Below are positions 47,546-55,966 of a stretch of 64,000 nt of DNA, piece after piece. The first letter of the stretch is position 1. Every line of letters starts with the position of its first letter. The notes under the pieces were generated by a model. That model did no database searches. It saw only the letters and a list, made by a program, of their open reading frames with translations, and was not told the DNA's origin. Origin of the DNA: Enterococcaceae bacterium OF42-14pH9A (GTDB lineage Bacteria > Bacillota > Bacilli > Lactobacillales > Enterococcaceae); the NCBI GenBank assembly GCA_027692465.1, contig JAQEYU010000002.1:248001-312000 (forward strand), written 5' to 3'. Made by a program: the position numbers and the translations under genes.

Positions 47546-47560
47546 TGTTTTTCCTTCTTT

Positions 47561-47606
47561 CTCCTAGTTTTGATTACGCGGGATGGTAGTTAAACGAACC
47601 GCGGGG
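47561..47606 (-). ncRNA. preQ1-I riboswitch
   Basis: Minus strand: stem CCGCGG / CCGCG, loop beginning TTC, the AACTACC segment, and the A-rich tail AATCAAAACTAGGAG that closes the pseudoknot and includes the ribosome site of queT. The pattern matches class I preQ1 aptamers. Because the tail contains AGGAG, control is probably at translation. An extended -10 TGCTATACT lies about 25 bp upstream. Confidence 0.85.
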
Positions 47607-47628
47607 AGTGTCCTCCCGAATACGTTAG

Positions 47629-47640
47629 CCAGTATAGCAG
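47629..47640 (-). promoter_or_regulatory. queT promoter (extended -10)
   Basis: TGCTATACT on the minus strand, about 35 bp upstream of the aptamer core; no strong -35. Confidence 0.45.
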
Positions 47641-47840
47641 ATTTCCCGGACAATTGGAACCTCTGTCACCCTTTTGATTCGACTCTCAAATACGGCAATA
47701 CCGATTTTTACGTTATTGGTAAAAAAAACTGAAAAACGAGTTTTCAAACATAACGTAAACTTAGCATTAAAAAAGGTTACCCACTTACTTTCAGCAGGTT
47801 AAAATTACGAATATCAACATATACCAATTTTATATAAAAC
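47641..47840. other. Intergenic, AT-rich
   Basis: No gene seen between the queT promoter and the ncRNA promoter. Confidence 0.4.
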
Positions 47841-47869
47841 TTGCATTCTGCCCGGATACATGGTATAAA
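47841..47869 (+). promoter_or_regulatory. Promoter of the stand-alone structured RNA
   Basis: TTGCAT (47841-47846), 17 bp, TATAAA (47864-47869, in TATAAAAT). Strong; no gene follows within 450 bp. Confidence 0.75.
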
Positions 47870-47876
47870 ATAAGTG

Positions 47877-48096
47877 TAAGGGGTCATAGGAATTCCCAGT
47901 AAAAGCAGCCGAAGCAGGTGCTGCCTGAAAAGAATTGTTATGAGCTACAAAACGAAAAAGGACGTGGGAATTTGAGAACTCCTTACCAACTGAACAGGTC
48001 TAGTGAGTGAATCGACCGGAACAAGTGGACATCAGAACCTTGAACCAGTCAAAACGCACCAAGCAACACCAACCATCACTCACTAGACTATTTTTG
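47877..48096 (+). ncRNA. Putative stand-alone structured RNA (~220 nt), unidentified
   Basis: Starts after a near-consensus promoter and ends at a 13-bp perfect stem (47998-48010 with 48076-48088) followed by TATTTTTG. The 5' half folds on itself: GTAAGG...GGAATTCCCA near 47877-47902 pairs with TGGGAATTT...CCTTAC near 47965-47987, enclosing a GCAGC/GCTGC hairpin. No open frame of note. A role such as 6S RNA is possible from size and long-hairpin shape, but I do not recognise the sequence. Confidence 0.6.
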
Positions 48097-48139
48097 TGCC
48101 TTGAAACGTATCAACTGCTCCCAAAATTAAAGACAGCTA

Positions 48140-48176
48140 TTGCCGGCTTGCAGTCAAGCCGGCTTTTTCTCTTTTA
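48140..48176 (+). terminator. Rho-independent terminator
   Basis: GCCGGCTTG / CAAGCCGGC perfect stem followed by TTTTTCTCTTTT; a second stop after the structured RNA. Confidence 0.8.
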
Positions 48177-48344
48177 AATCCGAAAAACCTCTGTTAGAAT
48201 ACGTGCATTGAGGTTTACAGTCCGGCTTCCAGCGTCTTTTCGTCAAAAGCCGGCAGCAAGACTCCGTAAACGGCCGGCTAAAGCGTATTTATCGCCTTTA
48301 AAGCCCACTGTTACGGCAATTCAGAGAACGGAGAAGCACCGATC

Positions 48345-49328
48345 ATGAAATTCCACTTTCACGTGTTGATCAACCAGGCATCCGGCAGCGGCCGGGGGCA
48401 AAAAGTCGGCGAGAAGATCACCGCTTTACTGGAAGATAAAAAATTTCCCCACACCGTCTATTTTACCAATCACGCCGGTCACGAACGCGAGCTCGTCCGC
48501 AACCTGGTTTACGATGAGGTCTTGATCCCTTGGGACTCCGAAAATCAAGTTACCGACGAGGAGCGGCTCTTTCCTTTACTGATGGTGATCGGTGGTGACG
48601 GGACCCTGCACCAGGTCTTAAACGAGCTATACCGCTTAAACACGAACATTCCAGTCAGTTATATTCCCGGCGGCTCCGGCAATGACTTCGCTCGCGGAAT
48701 CGGCCTTTCCCGCCAACCGGAAAAAGCTTTCTGGCAGATTGTTCAAGCACAGGAACCTCAGGCTGTCAACAACCTGGTTTACGATGAGAAGATTCAGGAG
48801 GAAACCGGCGTCGTCATCAACAATGTCGGGATCGGTCTGGATGCGGCCATCGTCAACGCCACCAACGACTCCCTCACTAAACAACAGCTGAACAAATACA
48901 ATCTCGGTTCCTTGGCTTATATCATTTCCATCGTGAAAGTTCTCTTCACACAACGGGGATTCCCCATCCGAGTGGAAGTCAACGGCGCAGCTCACGCCTT
49001 CAATAAAGCCTTTCTTTGCACTACCACCAATCATCCCTACTTTGGCGGCGGGGTCGCAATCGCCCCGATGGCCAAGGCCGACAAAACCAATATTGATCTG
49101 GTCGTAATCGAAAGGATCAACATGTTCAAGATTTTTTGGCTGATCATTAAACTGATCCGCAAGACCCACACCAACTCCAAGCATTTTCATCATTTCAACA
49201 GCTCCAAGATCCGGATTGTTTCCACCGTTCCCGAATACGGCCAGGCGGACGGCGAAGTGATGGGCAAACGTCCTTTTGACATCACCTTCACCACCAAAAG
49301 ACAGTGGATCTGGTATAAAAAGGATTAG
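48345..49328 (+). CDS. Diacylglycerol kinase family lipid kinase
   Basis: 327 residues of the DagK/YegS/BmrU family. GGDGTLHQVLNEL (about 85), IPGGSGNDFARG (about 106) and NNVGIGLDAAIV (about 153) are the nucleotide and metal motifs; PYFGGGVAIAPMAKADKTNIDLVVIE follows. Phosphorylates a lipid such as diacylglycerol at the membrane. GGAGAAG lies ten bases before the ATG. The stop codon TAG is made of the TA target and the first G of a family 1 repeat. Confidence 0.93.
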   Translation: MKFHFHVLINQASGSGRGQKVGEKITALLEDKKFPHTVYFTNHAGHERELVRNLVYDEVLIPWDSENQVTDEERLFPLLMVIGGDGTLHQVLNELYRLNTNIPVSYIPGGSGNDFARGIGLSRQPEKAFWQIVQAQEPQAVNNLVYDEKIQEETGVVINNVGIGLDAAIVNATNDSLTKQQLNKYNLGSLAYIISIVKVLFTQRGFPIRVEVNGAAHAFNKAFLCTTTNHPYFGGGVAIAPMAKADKTNIDLVVIERINMFKIFWLIIKLIRKTHTNSKHFHHFNSSKIRIVSTVPEYGQADGEVMGKRPFDITFTTKRQWIWYKKD

Positions 49329-49487
49329 GGTGTGTCTGAAAACACCGGGGGAATCCAGATTTTTGCGGACTTTTTACCGAAATCAAGGAGTAAAGCGCAG
49401 CTTATGTGGTGCATAAGCGAGCATTTACGACGCAGATTGCGGTGAAAAGGACCAAAATATCTGCCACTGGAGTTTTCAGACACGCCC
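49328..49487 (+). repeat. Family 1 MITE-like repeat (160 bp) at the lipid kinase stop codon
   Basis: Same ends and orientation as the copy at 23354. TA flanks both sides (49326-49327, 49488-49489). Its first G completes the stop codon of the kinase gene. Without it the gene would end in TAA. Confidence 0.88.
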
Positions 49488-49536
49488 TAAACTGTTTCCA
49501 AAGACATCCGCCAAATGCCTGATCTGTCGCACCAGC

Positions 49537-49583
49537 AAAAAGCCCCTCAACTACCAGCACATCCGGTAGTTGAGGGGCTTTTT
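49537..49583 (-). terminator. Bidirectional terminator
   Basis: AAAAAGCCCCTCAACTACC / GGTAGTTGAGGGGCTTTTT, perfect 19-bp stem with a 9-base loop. Ends recD2 on the minus strand and the kinase transcript on the plus strand. Confidence 0.9.
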
Positions 49584-49600
49584 GACTAGTTGCTGCTTGA

Positions 49601-52267
49601 CTAGCTATCAGTCTTCTGCGCCTCCATAAACATCAGCGGCGACACGCCGGTCATACCGATCAAAGGATCGATGGTACCGGAGAGGACCAGTTCAGGAGTC
49701 AGAATACGCTCAGCAGGTTCCTCTTGCAGCAGAGTCAGCTGCTCTTGTGCTGCACTCTCTGCAAGCGGCGGCTGAATCGTTTGCTGCTCCTCATTGGCAG
49801 CCTGCGCATAATCTACCGGCTGTTGCGTCTGAAGAACGGTGCGCTCCGCTTTGTCTGCTGCAATCGGCTCAGCTGCGTCAGTCGCTGTCGTGATGTCAGC
49901 TGTCTCTGTGGACACAGGCTGCAATGCTTTTTTGGGCAACGGCAATGACGTCACCAGTCCGGTGTGCCCTTCGTCTGCTTGTTGGTCTTCGTATTGGTGG
50001 ATCTTTTGCACCAGCGCCGGGGTGATACCGGCTGCTTCAGCGATTCGCCGTTGCAGTGTCGTGCGCCGGGTAGCGGATTCTACTCGGACTGCCGACTCAA
50101 AAGCGCGGGTCTCTCCCAACAGGATCAACAGGTCTTTGCTGCGGGTAACAGCGGTGTACAGCAGATTGCGTTGCAGCATCCGCTGGTATTGGTGCACCAT
50201 GGGCAGGATCACCATTTTGAACTCACTGCCTTGAGATTTGTGGATTGAACAGCAGTATGACAGGGTAATTTTATTCCATTCATTACGTTTATAAGTGACT
50301 TCGGCGGCGTCAAAGCGGATCGTCAGTTCGTCGGTTTTTTCCTCTGAATCTTTGGCATAGGTAATGCCCACGATCACGCCCATGTCACCGTTAAAGACAT
50401 TTTGTTCGGCATCATTGATCAGCTGCAGCACCTTGTCGCCGATTCGATAGGCCACTTCATTAAACAAAACTTCCTTTTTCGTACCGTCATTGGGGTTGAA
50501 AATCTCCTGCATCATCTTATTCAACGCATTGATCCCCGCCGGTCCCCGATACATCGGTGCCAACACCTGAATGTCTTGGGGCGTGAAGCCCTTTGCTTTG
50601 GCTTTGCCGACGATCTGGGCCACGATTGGTTCGATCTGATGGGCATCGCAGGCGAAAAAGGAGCGGTCCTTTTGATTGGTGGTGAGATTTTTCGGCAGGT
50701 GACCATTTTTGATTTCGTGGGCCAGCGGAATAATGCTGGAGCCGTCTTCCTGACGGTAAATTTCCGTCAATTCCCGTTTTGGGATCGTCTCCACCTGCAG
50801 CAGGTCATGCAGGACTTGTCCGGGACCTACAGAAGGCAGCTGGTCTTTATCCCCCACAAAAATCACCTGCATGTCATTTTGGATCGCTTTGAACAATGTG
50901 TTGGCCAGCCAGGTATCCACCATCGACATCTCATCGACAATCAAGAGACCCCCGTTCAGCTCCTTGGCACTGGCCGAAGGGGTCTTCTCCCGGCCGGTCA
51001 GCCCCAGCAGACGGTGGATCGTTTCTGCCGGCAATCCGGTGGTCTCATTCATTCGCTTGGCTGCCCGGCCGGTAGGAGCTGCCAGTTTGACAGCAAAAAC
51101 CTCGCTGGAAGCATTGTGGGGGCTGAGATCCACATCATTCAACGCCGCAAACAATTTGACAATCCCATTGATGACGGTGGTTTTACCGGTACCGGGACCG
51201 CCGGTAAGAATGAACAAGGGTGATTTGATTGCTTCAAAGATTGCTTCTTCCTGCGAAGTCCCATAGCTGATAGCCAGCTCTTTTTCAATCTTGCGCAATT
51301 CTTTTTTCAGCCGTTTTTCATCATAGACAATCTCACTTTTTCGATTCAACAGCCGCTCCACCGAGTTGGCGACGCCCCACTCGGCAAAATAAAGGGAATT
51401 GTCGTAAAGATCGGTGCCGTCCTGCTGGATCTTGCCTTCTTCTACCAACTGGATGATGGCATTGGCCAGCTCCTCCGGCGGAATCTCTACCGGTCGACTG
51501 CTCTCCAACAGCTCCAGCACTTGTTCCAAAAGTTCCTGTGCCGGAATATACGTATCCCCGGAAGACAGCGCATGATGAAAGATCTGATGCATGACACAGG
51601 CCTTCATCCGTTGCAGTGAGTCAGCGGCGATTCCCATCTGTTCTGCCAGCTGGTCGGCCTTTTTAAAGCCGATTCCGTCGATGTCCTCCACCAGTTGATA
51701 GGGATTTTCGTGGATGATATCCAGCGTTTCATTTTTATAGGTTTGGTAGATAGCAAAAGCCAGCTGACTGCCAAAGCCATATTTGGTCAGTGTCACGATT
51801 ACCTGATCCATTCCGTGATTGGCCCGTACCGTATCGAGAATCAGCTCTCGCTTTGCTTTATTCAGTCCATTGATTTGTTCCAGTAGACTCGGGTCTGCCA
51901 GCATCCGGTTGATGGCATCCTCCCCCAGCGTTTCTACGATCCGTTCCGCTGTTTTCTTACCGATGCCGGGAAACTTGTCACTGGCAAAAAACTGGATCAA
52001 TCCCGCTGCCGACGTGGGTTGCGCCTGTTGGTAGCTGTCCGCCTTCATCTGCAGACCATATTTCGGATGCTCTACCAGCTGACCGGTAAAACGATAAGCC
52101 TCGCCTTCTTGAACCTCCCCGAAAGTGCCGGTGACCACGATCTCATCTTCCCGGTAATCCAAGTCGGTTTCTGCCACTTTTACTAAGAGGACTTTGAAAA
52201 AATTGCCACCGTTCTGATAAAAAATCGCGGCAACCGTGCCGTCGATGGTTCCTTGGGTCTCTGACAA
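49601..52267 (-). CDS. recD2: ATP-dependent 5'-3' DNA helicase RecD2
   Basis: 888 residues. N-terminal OB-like domain (GTVAAIFYQNGGNFFKVLLV), helix-hairpin-helix repeats (SDKFPGIGKKTAERIV), then the SF1B motor: Walker A GGPGTGKTTV, Walker B DEMSMVD, GDKDQLPSVGPGQ, and the C-terminal CSIHKSQGSEFKMV and YTAVTRSKDL. Acts in DNA repair and replication restart without RecBC. After about residue 760 comes a 125-residue low-complexity tail closing with DPLIGMTGVSPLMFM. TTG 52267 has GAGGAG nine bases ahead and gives the family N-terminus; an ATG nine codons earlier has no ribosome site. Confidence 0.93.
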   Translation of the reverse strand: MSETQGTIDGTVAAIFYQNGGNFFKVLLVKVAETDLDYREDEIVVTGTFGEVQEGEAYRFTGQLVEHPKYGLQMKADSYQQAQPTSAAGLIQFFASDKFPGIGKKTAERIVETLGEDAINRMLADPSLLEQINGLNKAKRELILDTVRANHGMDQVIVTLTKYGFGSQLAFAIYQTYKNETLDIIHENPYQLVEDIDGIGFKKADQLAEQMGIAADSLQRMKACVMHQIFHHALSSGDTYIPAQELLEQVLELLESSRPVEIPPEELANAIIQLVEEGKIQQDGTDLYDNSLYFAEWGVANSVERLLNRKSEIVYDEKRLKKELRKIEKELAISYGTSQEEAIFEAIKSPLFILTGGPGTGKTTVINGIVKLFAALNDVDLSPHNASSEVFAVKLAAPTGRAAKRMNETTGLPAETIHRLLGLTGREKTPSASAKELNGGLLIVDEMSMVDTWLANTLFKAIQNDMQVIFVGDKDQLPSVGPGQVLHDLLQVETIPKRELTEIYRQEDGSSIIPLAHEIKNGHLPKNLTTNQKDRSFFACDAHQIEPIVAQIVGKAKAKGFTPQDIQVLAPMYRGPAGINALNKMMQEIFNPNDGTKKEVLFNEVAYRIGDKVLQLINDAEQNVFNGDMGVIVGITYAKDSEEKTDELTIRFDAAEVTYKRNEWNKITLSYCCSIHKSQGSEFKMVILPMVHQYQRMLQRNLLYTAVTRSKDLLILLGETRAFESAVRVESATRRTTLQRRIAEAAGITPALVQKIHQYEDQQADEGHTGLVTSLPLPKKALQPVSTETADITTATDAAEPIAADKAERTVLQTQQPVDYAQAANEEQQTIQPPLAESAAQEQLTLLQEEPAERILTPELVLSGTIDPLIGMTGVSPLMFMEAQKTDS

Positions 52268-52341
52268 AAGCTGCCGCTCCTCTCTTGATTTCATCTGTTT
52301 TGTGTTTTGCTCGCCGAAGCTCCAGTATTCAAAGCCCTCGG

Positions 52342-52998
52342 TTACAACAGCGCATCCCGTCCGGCACTGTCGCCGAGAAAGGCCGCATCATTGTAGGTGA
52401 CCAGCTGATAAGGCGTCAATTTCAACGGTTCGACAGCCTCCATGATCGTCACGCTGTTATTTACCAAGCCGCCCATTTCCCGCAGCTGGGACAATTCTTT
52501 GCCTGCCAGCCACTGGATTGCCGCGGTCAGTGAGGCGCCATGCCCGACAAACAACAGCGGGCCCTCATGCTGCATCACCGCATCAGCTACGACAGTTTCA
52601 ATCCGCGTCAACGCCGCTTCAATCGGCTCACCGGCGAAGACCCGCGGATCATAGAGATCCAATCGATTACGCAGATGATCCAGCTCCACCGGATACAGAC
52701 CGCTCATCTCGTCAATCAGCTGCCCTTCCAGCCTGCCCAAGCCCAACTCCCGCAGCCCATCATTATAGTAGATTGGCGCCGGTTGCTTTAAATGGCTTGC
52801 GATGGTTTCAGCCGTCTTACGGGCCCGCTGCGAAGTAGACGCATAGATCGCTTCAAACGGCACCTCGGCCAGATGCTCTCCCAACAAGTCCAACTCCTTC
52901 ATACTCTCCGGCAGCAACGGGGAATCCCCCAGCATGCCCTGAAAGCGTCGTTCCTTGTTCCATTCGGTTTTGCCGTGTCGGGTAAAGTATATCTGCAT
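52342..52998 (-). CDS. Histidine phosphatase family protein
   Basis: 218 residues, phosphoglycerate-mutase-like fold. Catalytic His in TRHGKTEWN (about 8), Arg in STSQRARKTAE, Glu in LRELGLGRLEGQ and the second His in VGHGASLTA (about 150). Probably a phosphatase with small-molecule substrate. ATG 52998 has GAGG five bases ahead; a longer form from 53019 lacks a ribosome site. Confidence 0.9.
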   Translation of the reverse strand: MQIYFTRHGKTEWNKERRFQGMLGDSPLLPESMKELDLLGEHLAEVPFEAIYASTSQRARKTAETIASHLKQPAPIYYNDGLRELGLGRLEGQLIDEMSGLYPVELDHLRNRLDLYDPRVFAGEPIEAALTRIETVVADAVMQHEGPLLFVGHGASLTAAIQWLAGKELSQLREMGGLVNNSVTIMEAVEPLKLTPYQLVTYNDAAFLGDSAGRDALL

Positions 52999-53090
52999 AT
53001 GTGCCTCGCTCTTTTCCATTGATTGATAAGTCTACTTCTGCGTTCTGATTTTCAAGATTGCTCCGGCTGTGTCATTCCCTCAGCGGACCT

Positions 53091-53603
53091 TTAGTCCAGC
53101 TTGTCGTGTTCATAGTGATGGGTCAGTTCCAGATTCGGAAATCCTTGCTGCCGCAGCGCTTCATAGACGATCATCGCCGCCGTATTGGAGAGATTCAACG
53201 AACGAACATGTTGATCATTCATAGGAATCCGCAAGCATTTCTCCTCATTTTCCCGCATGAAATCCTCCGGCAGCCCGGTCGTTTCCTTGCCAAACAGGAA
53301 ATAATGATCCTGGCCATCTGTATAGTCCACCTCGGAGTACACCCGATTGGCAAATTTGGTAATCAAGTGCAGCTGTGCGTTTTCCTCTTTTTCAAGATAC
53401 GCCAAAAAAGCCGCCAGATCCGCATGGTAACTGATTGCAACAGCTTCCCAATAGTCCAATCCGGCTCGCTTCAGGTGCTTGTCATCCGTTGAAAAGCCCA
53501 ACGGTTCGATCAGGTGCAGCGGCGTATTCGTAGCAGCGCAGGTTCGAGCGATATTGCCGGTATTGGCTGGGATCTGCGGTTCAAATAAAACGATATGATT
53601 CAC
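53091..53603 (-). CDS. trmL: tRNA (cytidine(34)-2'-O)-methyltransferase TrmL
   Basis: 170 residues, SPOUT family, knotted SAM site: [23 protein letters not shown] at the N-terminus, [10 protein letters not shown] and [18 protein letters not shown] at the C-terminus. Methylates the wobble base of tRNA-Leu. GTG 53603 (after GGAG eight bases earlier) matches the family start; an ATG five codons upstream coincides with that site. Confidence 0.95.
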   Translation of the reverse strand: MNHIVLFEPQIPANTGNIARTCAATNTPLHLIEPLGFSTDDKHLKRAGLDYWEAVAISYHADLAAFLAYLEKEENAQLHLITKFANRVYSEVDYTDGQDHYFLFGKETTGLPEDFMRENEEKCLRIPMNDQHVRSLNLSNTAAMIVYEALRQQGFPNLELTHHYEHDKLD

Positions 53604-53798
53604 GCGAAAAATCTCCATTTCTGTTGCGGTATTCAGCAGTCCTCATGACTACCCACCGTAAAATTCTTCTCCTACTATAGCACAACTTTCCGCCCCTGCG
53701 CAGTAGTCGGCGCCCGCTTTTACCTGATGTAAAAAAATTTTCAAAAAAATTGCGAGACTGACTGTTGCAGTCCATCACCCGGAGAACACGGAGCAAGC

Positions 53799-53833
53799 AA
53801 AAAAGCGGTAATCCTGAGACCACCGCTTTTTTC
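53799..53833 (-). terminator. Bidirectional terminator
   Basis: AAAAAAGCGGT / ACCACCGCTTTTTT stem; ends the lipoprotein gene on the minus strand. Confidence 0.8.
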
Positions 53834-53855
53834 ACTCCTCTGCTTTCTTTTTTAA

Positions 53856-54797
53856 CTATTCACCAGCTAATACTTTTTGGAGACTTTGATTGATCATATC
53901 TGCATCTTCGGGGTACTTCATTTCTAAGCGATTGGCTTCGAATATGGCGGCAGAATGAGACGTTTGGACGGATTGCTTCACTGCATTATCATCGATGGAG
54001 TCGATGTAATCCTTTTGCTTTTGCCATGCAGTACGGATGGAATCGTAGTAAGCCTCACTTTTGGTTTCATCTTCAACCGGAGTAGTCGATGATGTTTCCG
54101 CTGAGGAATTCGCTTGGAGATATTCCACCATATTAGTGGTATCAAGAGTTGTGCCGGCTGTATTTTCGTAAAAATTTCGAGTTGCTAAGGAAATCGTGCC
54201 TTGATTATTGTAGAAAAGGAAATAAGTGTCACCAACTATTTGCAGGGGGTCGGATTTATCATAAGGTGCGACAACTCTAACTACAGTGTTCACTTTTATT
54301 TCTCGTTTTTCGCCAGCATTATTTGTGACGGCAATTGTTTTGGTGGGTTCCTCTACTATGGACACAGGATAAAAAATCACGTCTCCCGCAGTAGTAGTGA
54401 TGTAAACGGCTTTTCCTTCGTTATTTAAATCTTTTGTGTTGAGCACAATGGTTGGCGGTTGATTTTTTTGTTTTGATTCAAAACTGAGATCGTAAAGCGT
54501 ACGTTTGCTGCCCTCTTCCCAGGGAATTTCTTGTATGAAATCATCTAAGTTTACGGCGTAGGAAACTGAATCATCGTATGACTCATCGCGCGACTCCCCC
54601 TGTGTATCATCGTGCGAGTCATCGTACGAGTCCCCCTGTATATCGCTGCTGGTTTCCTGAGATGAAGAGGACTGAGATACAGTTGTAGAAACCGCTGTCG
54701 TTTTGGAGGAATTAGTAGTTGAACTAGTATCCGTTTTGCTTTGTGAACAAGCAGCGAGTGCAAGTACACTAAATAACAATATAATTACATTTTTCAT
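53856..54797 (-). CDS. Lipoprotein with acidic Ser/Asp repeat region
   Basis: 313 residues. Lipobox LALAACSQ at residues 11-18. Residues 20-52 are Ser/Thr-rich; residues about 54-78 form an imperfect repeat of the kind SYDDSHDD / ESRDESYDDS, mirrored in the DNA by repeated GTACGAGTC-like units that may vary in number. The rest is a soluble domain (IYPWEEG-type IQEIPWEEGSKRTLYDL, AVTNNAGEKREIKVN) that I do not recognise, ending with a helical region. Lower G+C than the flanks, suggesting transfer. Confidence 0.75.
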   Translation of the reverse strand: MKNVIILLFSVLALAACSQSKTDTSSTTNSSKTTAVSTTVSQSSSSQETSSDIQGDSYDDSHDDTQGESRDESYDDSVSYAVNLDDFIQEIPWEEGSKRTLYDLSFESKQKNQPPTIVLNTKDLNNEGKAVYITTTAGDVIFYPVSIVEEPTKTIAVTNNAGEKREIKVNTVVRVVAPYDKSDPLQIVGDTYFLFYNNQGTISLATRNFYENTAGTTLDTTNMVEYLQANSSAETSSTTPVEDETKSEAYYDSIRTAWQKQKDYIDSIDDNAVKQSVQTSHSAAIFEANRLEMKYPEDADMINQSLQKVLAGE

Positions 54798-54818
54798 TTA
54801 TTTTACGTTCCTAAATTA

Positions 54819-55451
54819 TTATTTATATGAAGTAAATTGTAAGTCTCTGAAAAATCCTTCTGTACCGATATCTACCCAAAGCCCCAAAGCTCCTTTTTGG
54901 TTCTCTCCATGTTTCATATCATTAACGATTAATGTAGGTTTTTTTTGACCATTAAGATAAAGTTTTGCTTGTTCACCTTTTACTTCAATCTTCATATCAA
55001 TCCATTGATTCAAATCTATATCTGCATAAGTTTCATACTCACCAGGATTCGTTTCTCGAGAGCAATCATATTTAAAATTAGGGTATGAAAAATATTGAAC
55101 AGAACGATTTCTTCGCAATTGTATATCACAACTACCATTTGTTGGACGAAGATAGATACTTTCGAATGTGTCATTCTTCTCATCAATTCTAAAGGCAACA
55201 CCTATAAATCCTCTCGAGTAATCGGGTGCGTCTTCTAAAAGTTTGCTGAATACTTTTACTTCTATAATTCCATTTTGGAATTCTGAATTTATTACTTTCG
55301 CATAGGTTGCTTCATCTTCACCCGTAATCACAGGATCTTTTGTTACACGTAGTGCTTTAATACCGTCTACTTTTGCATCTTCTATGAAGACATTGACCGC
55401 TTCGAAAACCTCTTTTTCAACACTTATTTCTTTTAAAATTTCTGTCATCAT
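54819..55451 (-). CDS. Lectin-fold-like protein (concanavalin-A/DUF1080-like)
   Basis: 210 residues, no signal peptide. The pattern FIGVAFRIDEKNDTFESIYLRPTNG, a strand-rich middle, NQWIDMKIEVKGEQAKLYLNGQ and GALGLWVDIGTEGFFRDLQF is that of laminin-G/concanavalin-like sandwich domains found in carbohydrate-related proteins. AGGGAG precedes ATG 55451. Markedly AT-rich and probably acquired. Actual ligand unknown. Confidence 0.65.
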   Translation of the reverse strand: MMTEILKEISVEKEVFEAVNVFIEDAKVDGIKALRVTKDPVITGEDEATYAKVINSEFQNGIIEVKVFSKLLEDAPDYSRGFIGVAFRIDEKNDTFESIYLRPTNGSCDIQLRRNRSVQYFSYPNFKYDCSRETNPGEYETYADIDLNQWIDMKIEVKGEQAKLYLNGQKKPTLIVNDMKHGENQKGALGLWVDIGTEGFFRDLQFTSYK

Positions 55452-55548
55452 TCAAACTCCCTCTTTGCTTAAATAATTACCTTTTATAATATCAGTATAA
55501 ATATATTATTTATACCGGAAATTATTATTGATAATAGCTCAACTCCAG

Positions 55549-55662
55549 CTATGAAATCAACTGCCAAACAAGTGCTGCCGTCAGAAAATAAACTGAAGCG
55601 ATGGGCGAGTACAGGATATAAGGGATATCCACTGAGATATCGCCCACCATCATATGTATCAT
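55549..55662 (-). pseudogene. 3'-end remnant of the membrane protein gene at 55967
   Basis: Thirty-seven codons, MIHMMVGDISVDIPY ... ALVWQLIS, match the last 37 residues of the neighbouring membrane protein (MIHMIVGDLSDLIPL ... LLIWQLIS), including the stop region. A stop codon lies three codons upstream of the ATG and there is no ribosome site. A truncated duplicate. Confidence 0.75.
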
Positions 55663-55847
55663 CTTGAATCTGTGTCAATAAAGTGGACACAGATCCACGT
55701 TTCTCTTTTTGGCAGGTCACAAGCCTTGTCGGTTAGTTTTGTGCCCCTCGCCCCAACATTTAAAATAATGGTAATTTCCTATTAATTGCAATAAGGCAGA
55801 CTGAGTATATTATATAGTGTTCCATATTTTTCCGGTATCCTCTCATA

Positions 55848-55888
55848 AGAAAAAGTTGGAGAGGATCTCGTCCTCTCCAACTTTGCAT
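55848..55888 (-). terminator. Terminator of the membrane protein gene
   Basis: AAAGTTGGAGAGGA / TCCTCTCCAACTTT perfect 14-bp stem, then TTCTTAT on the minus strand. Confidence 0.85.
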
Positions 55889-55966
55889 TATTCCTTACTT
55901 CGATAGTTCTTTCAAGTACTTTTTTTGAGTCTTTGACAGCTGCGAAATTCAAAGCACCTATTCTGT

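Noticed and set aside
47877..48096. RNase P RNA or tmRNA
   Set aside because: Too short and lacks the conserved cores of both.
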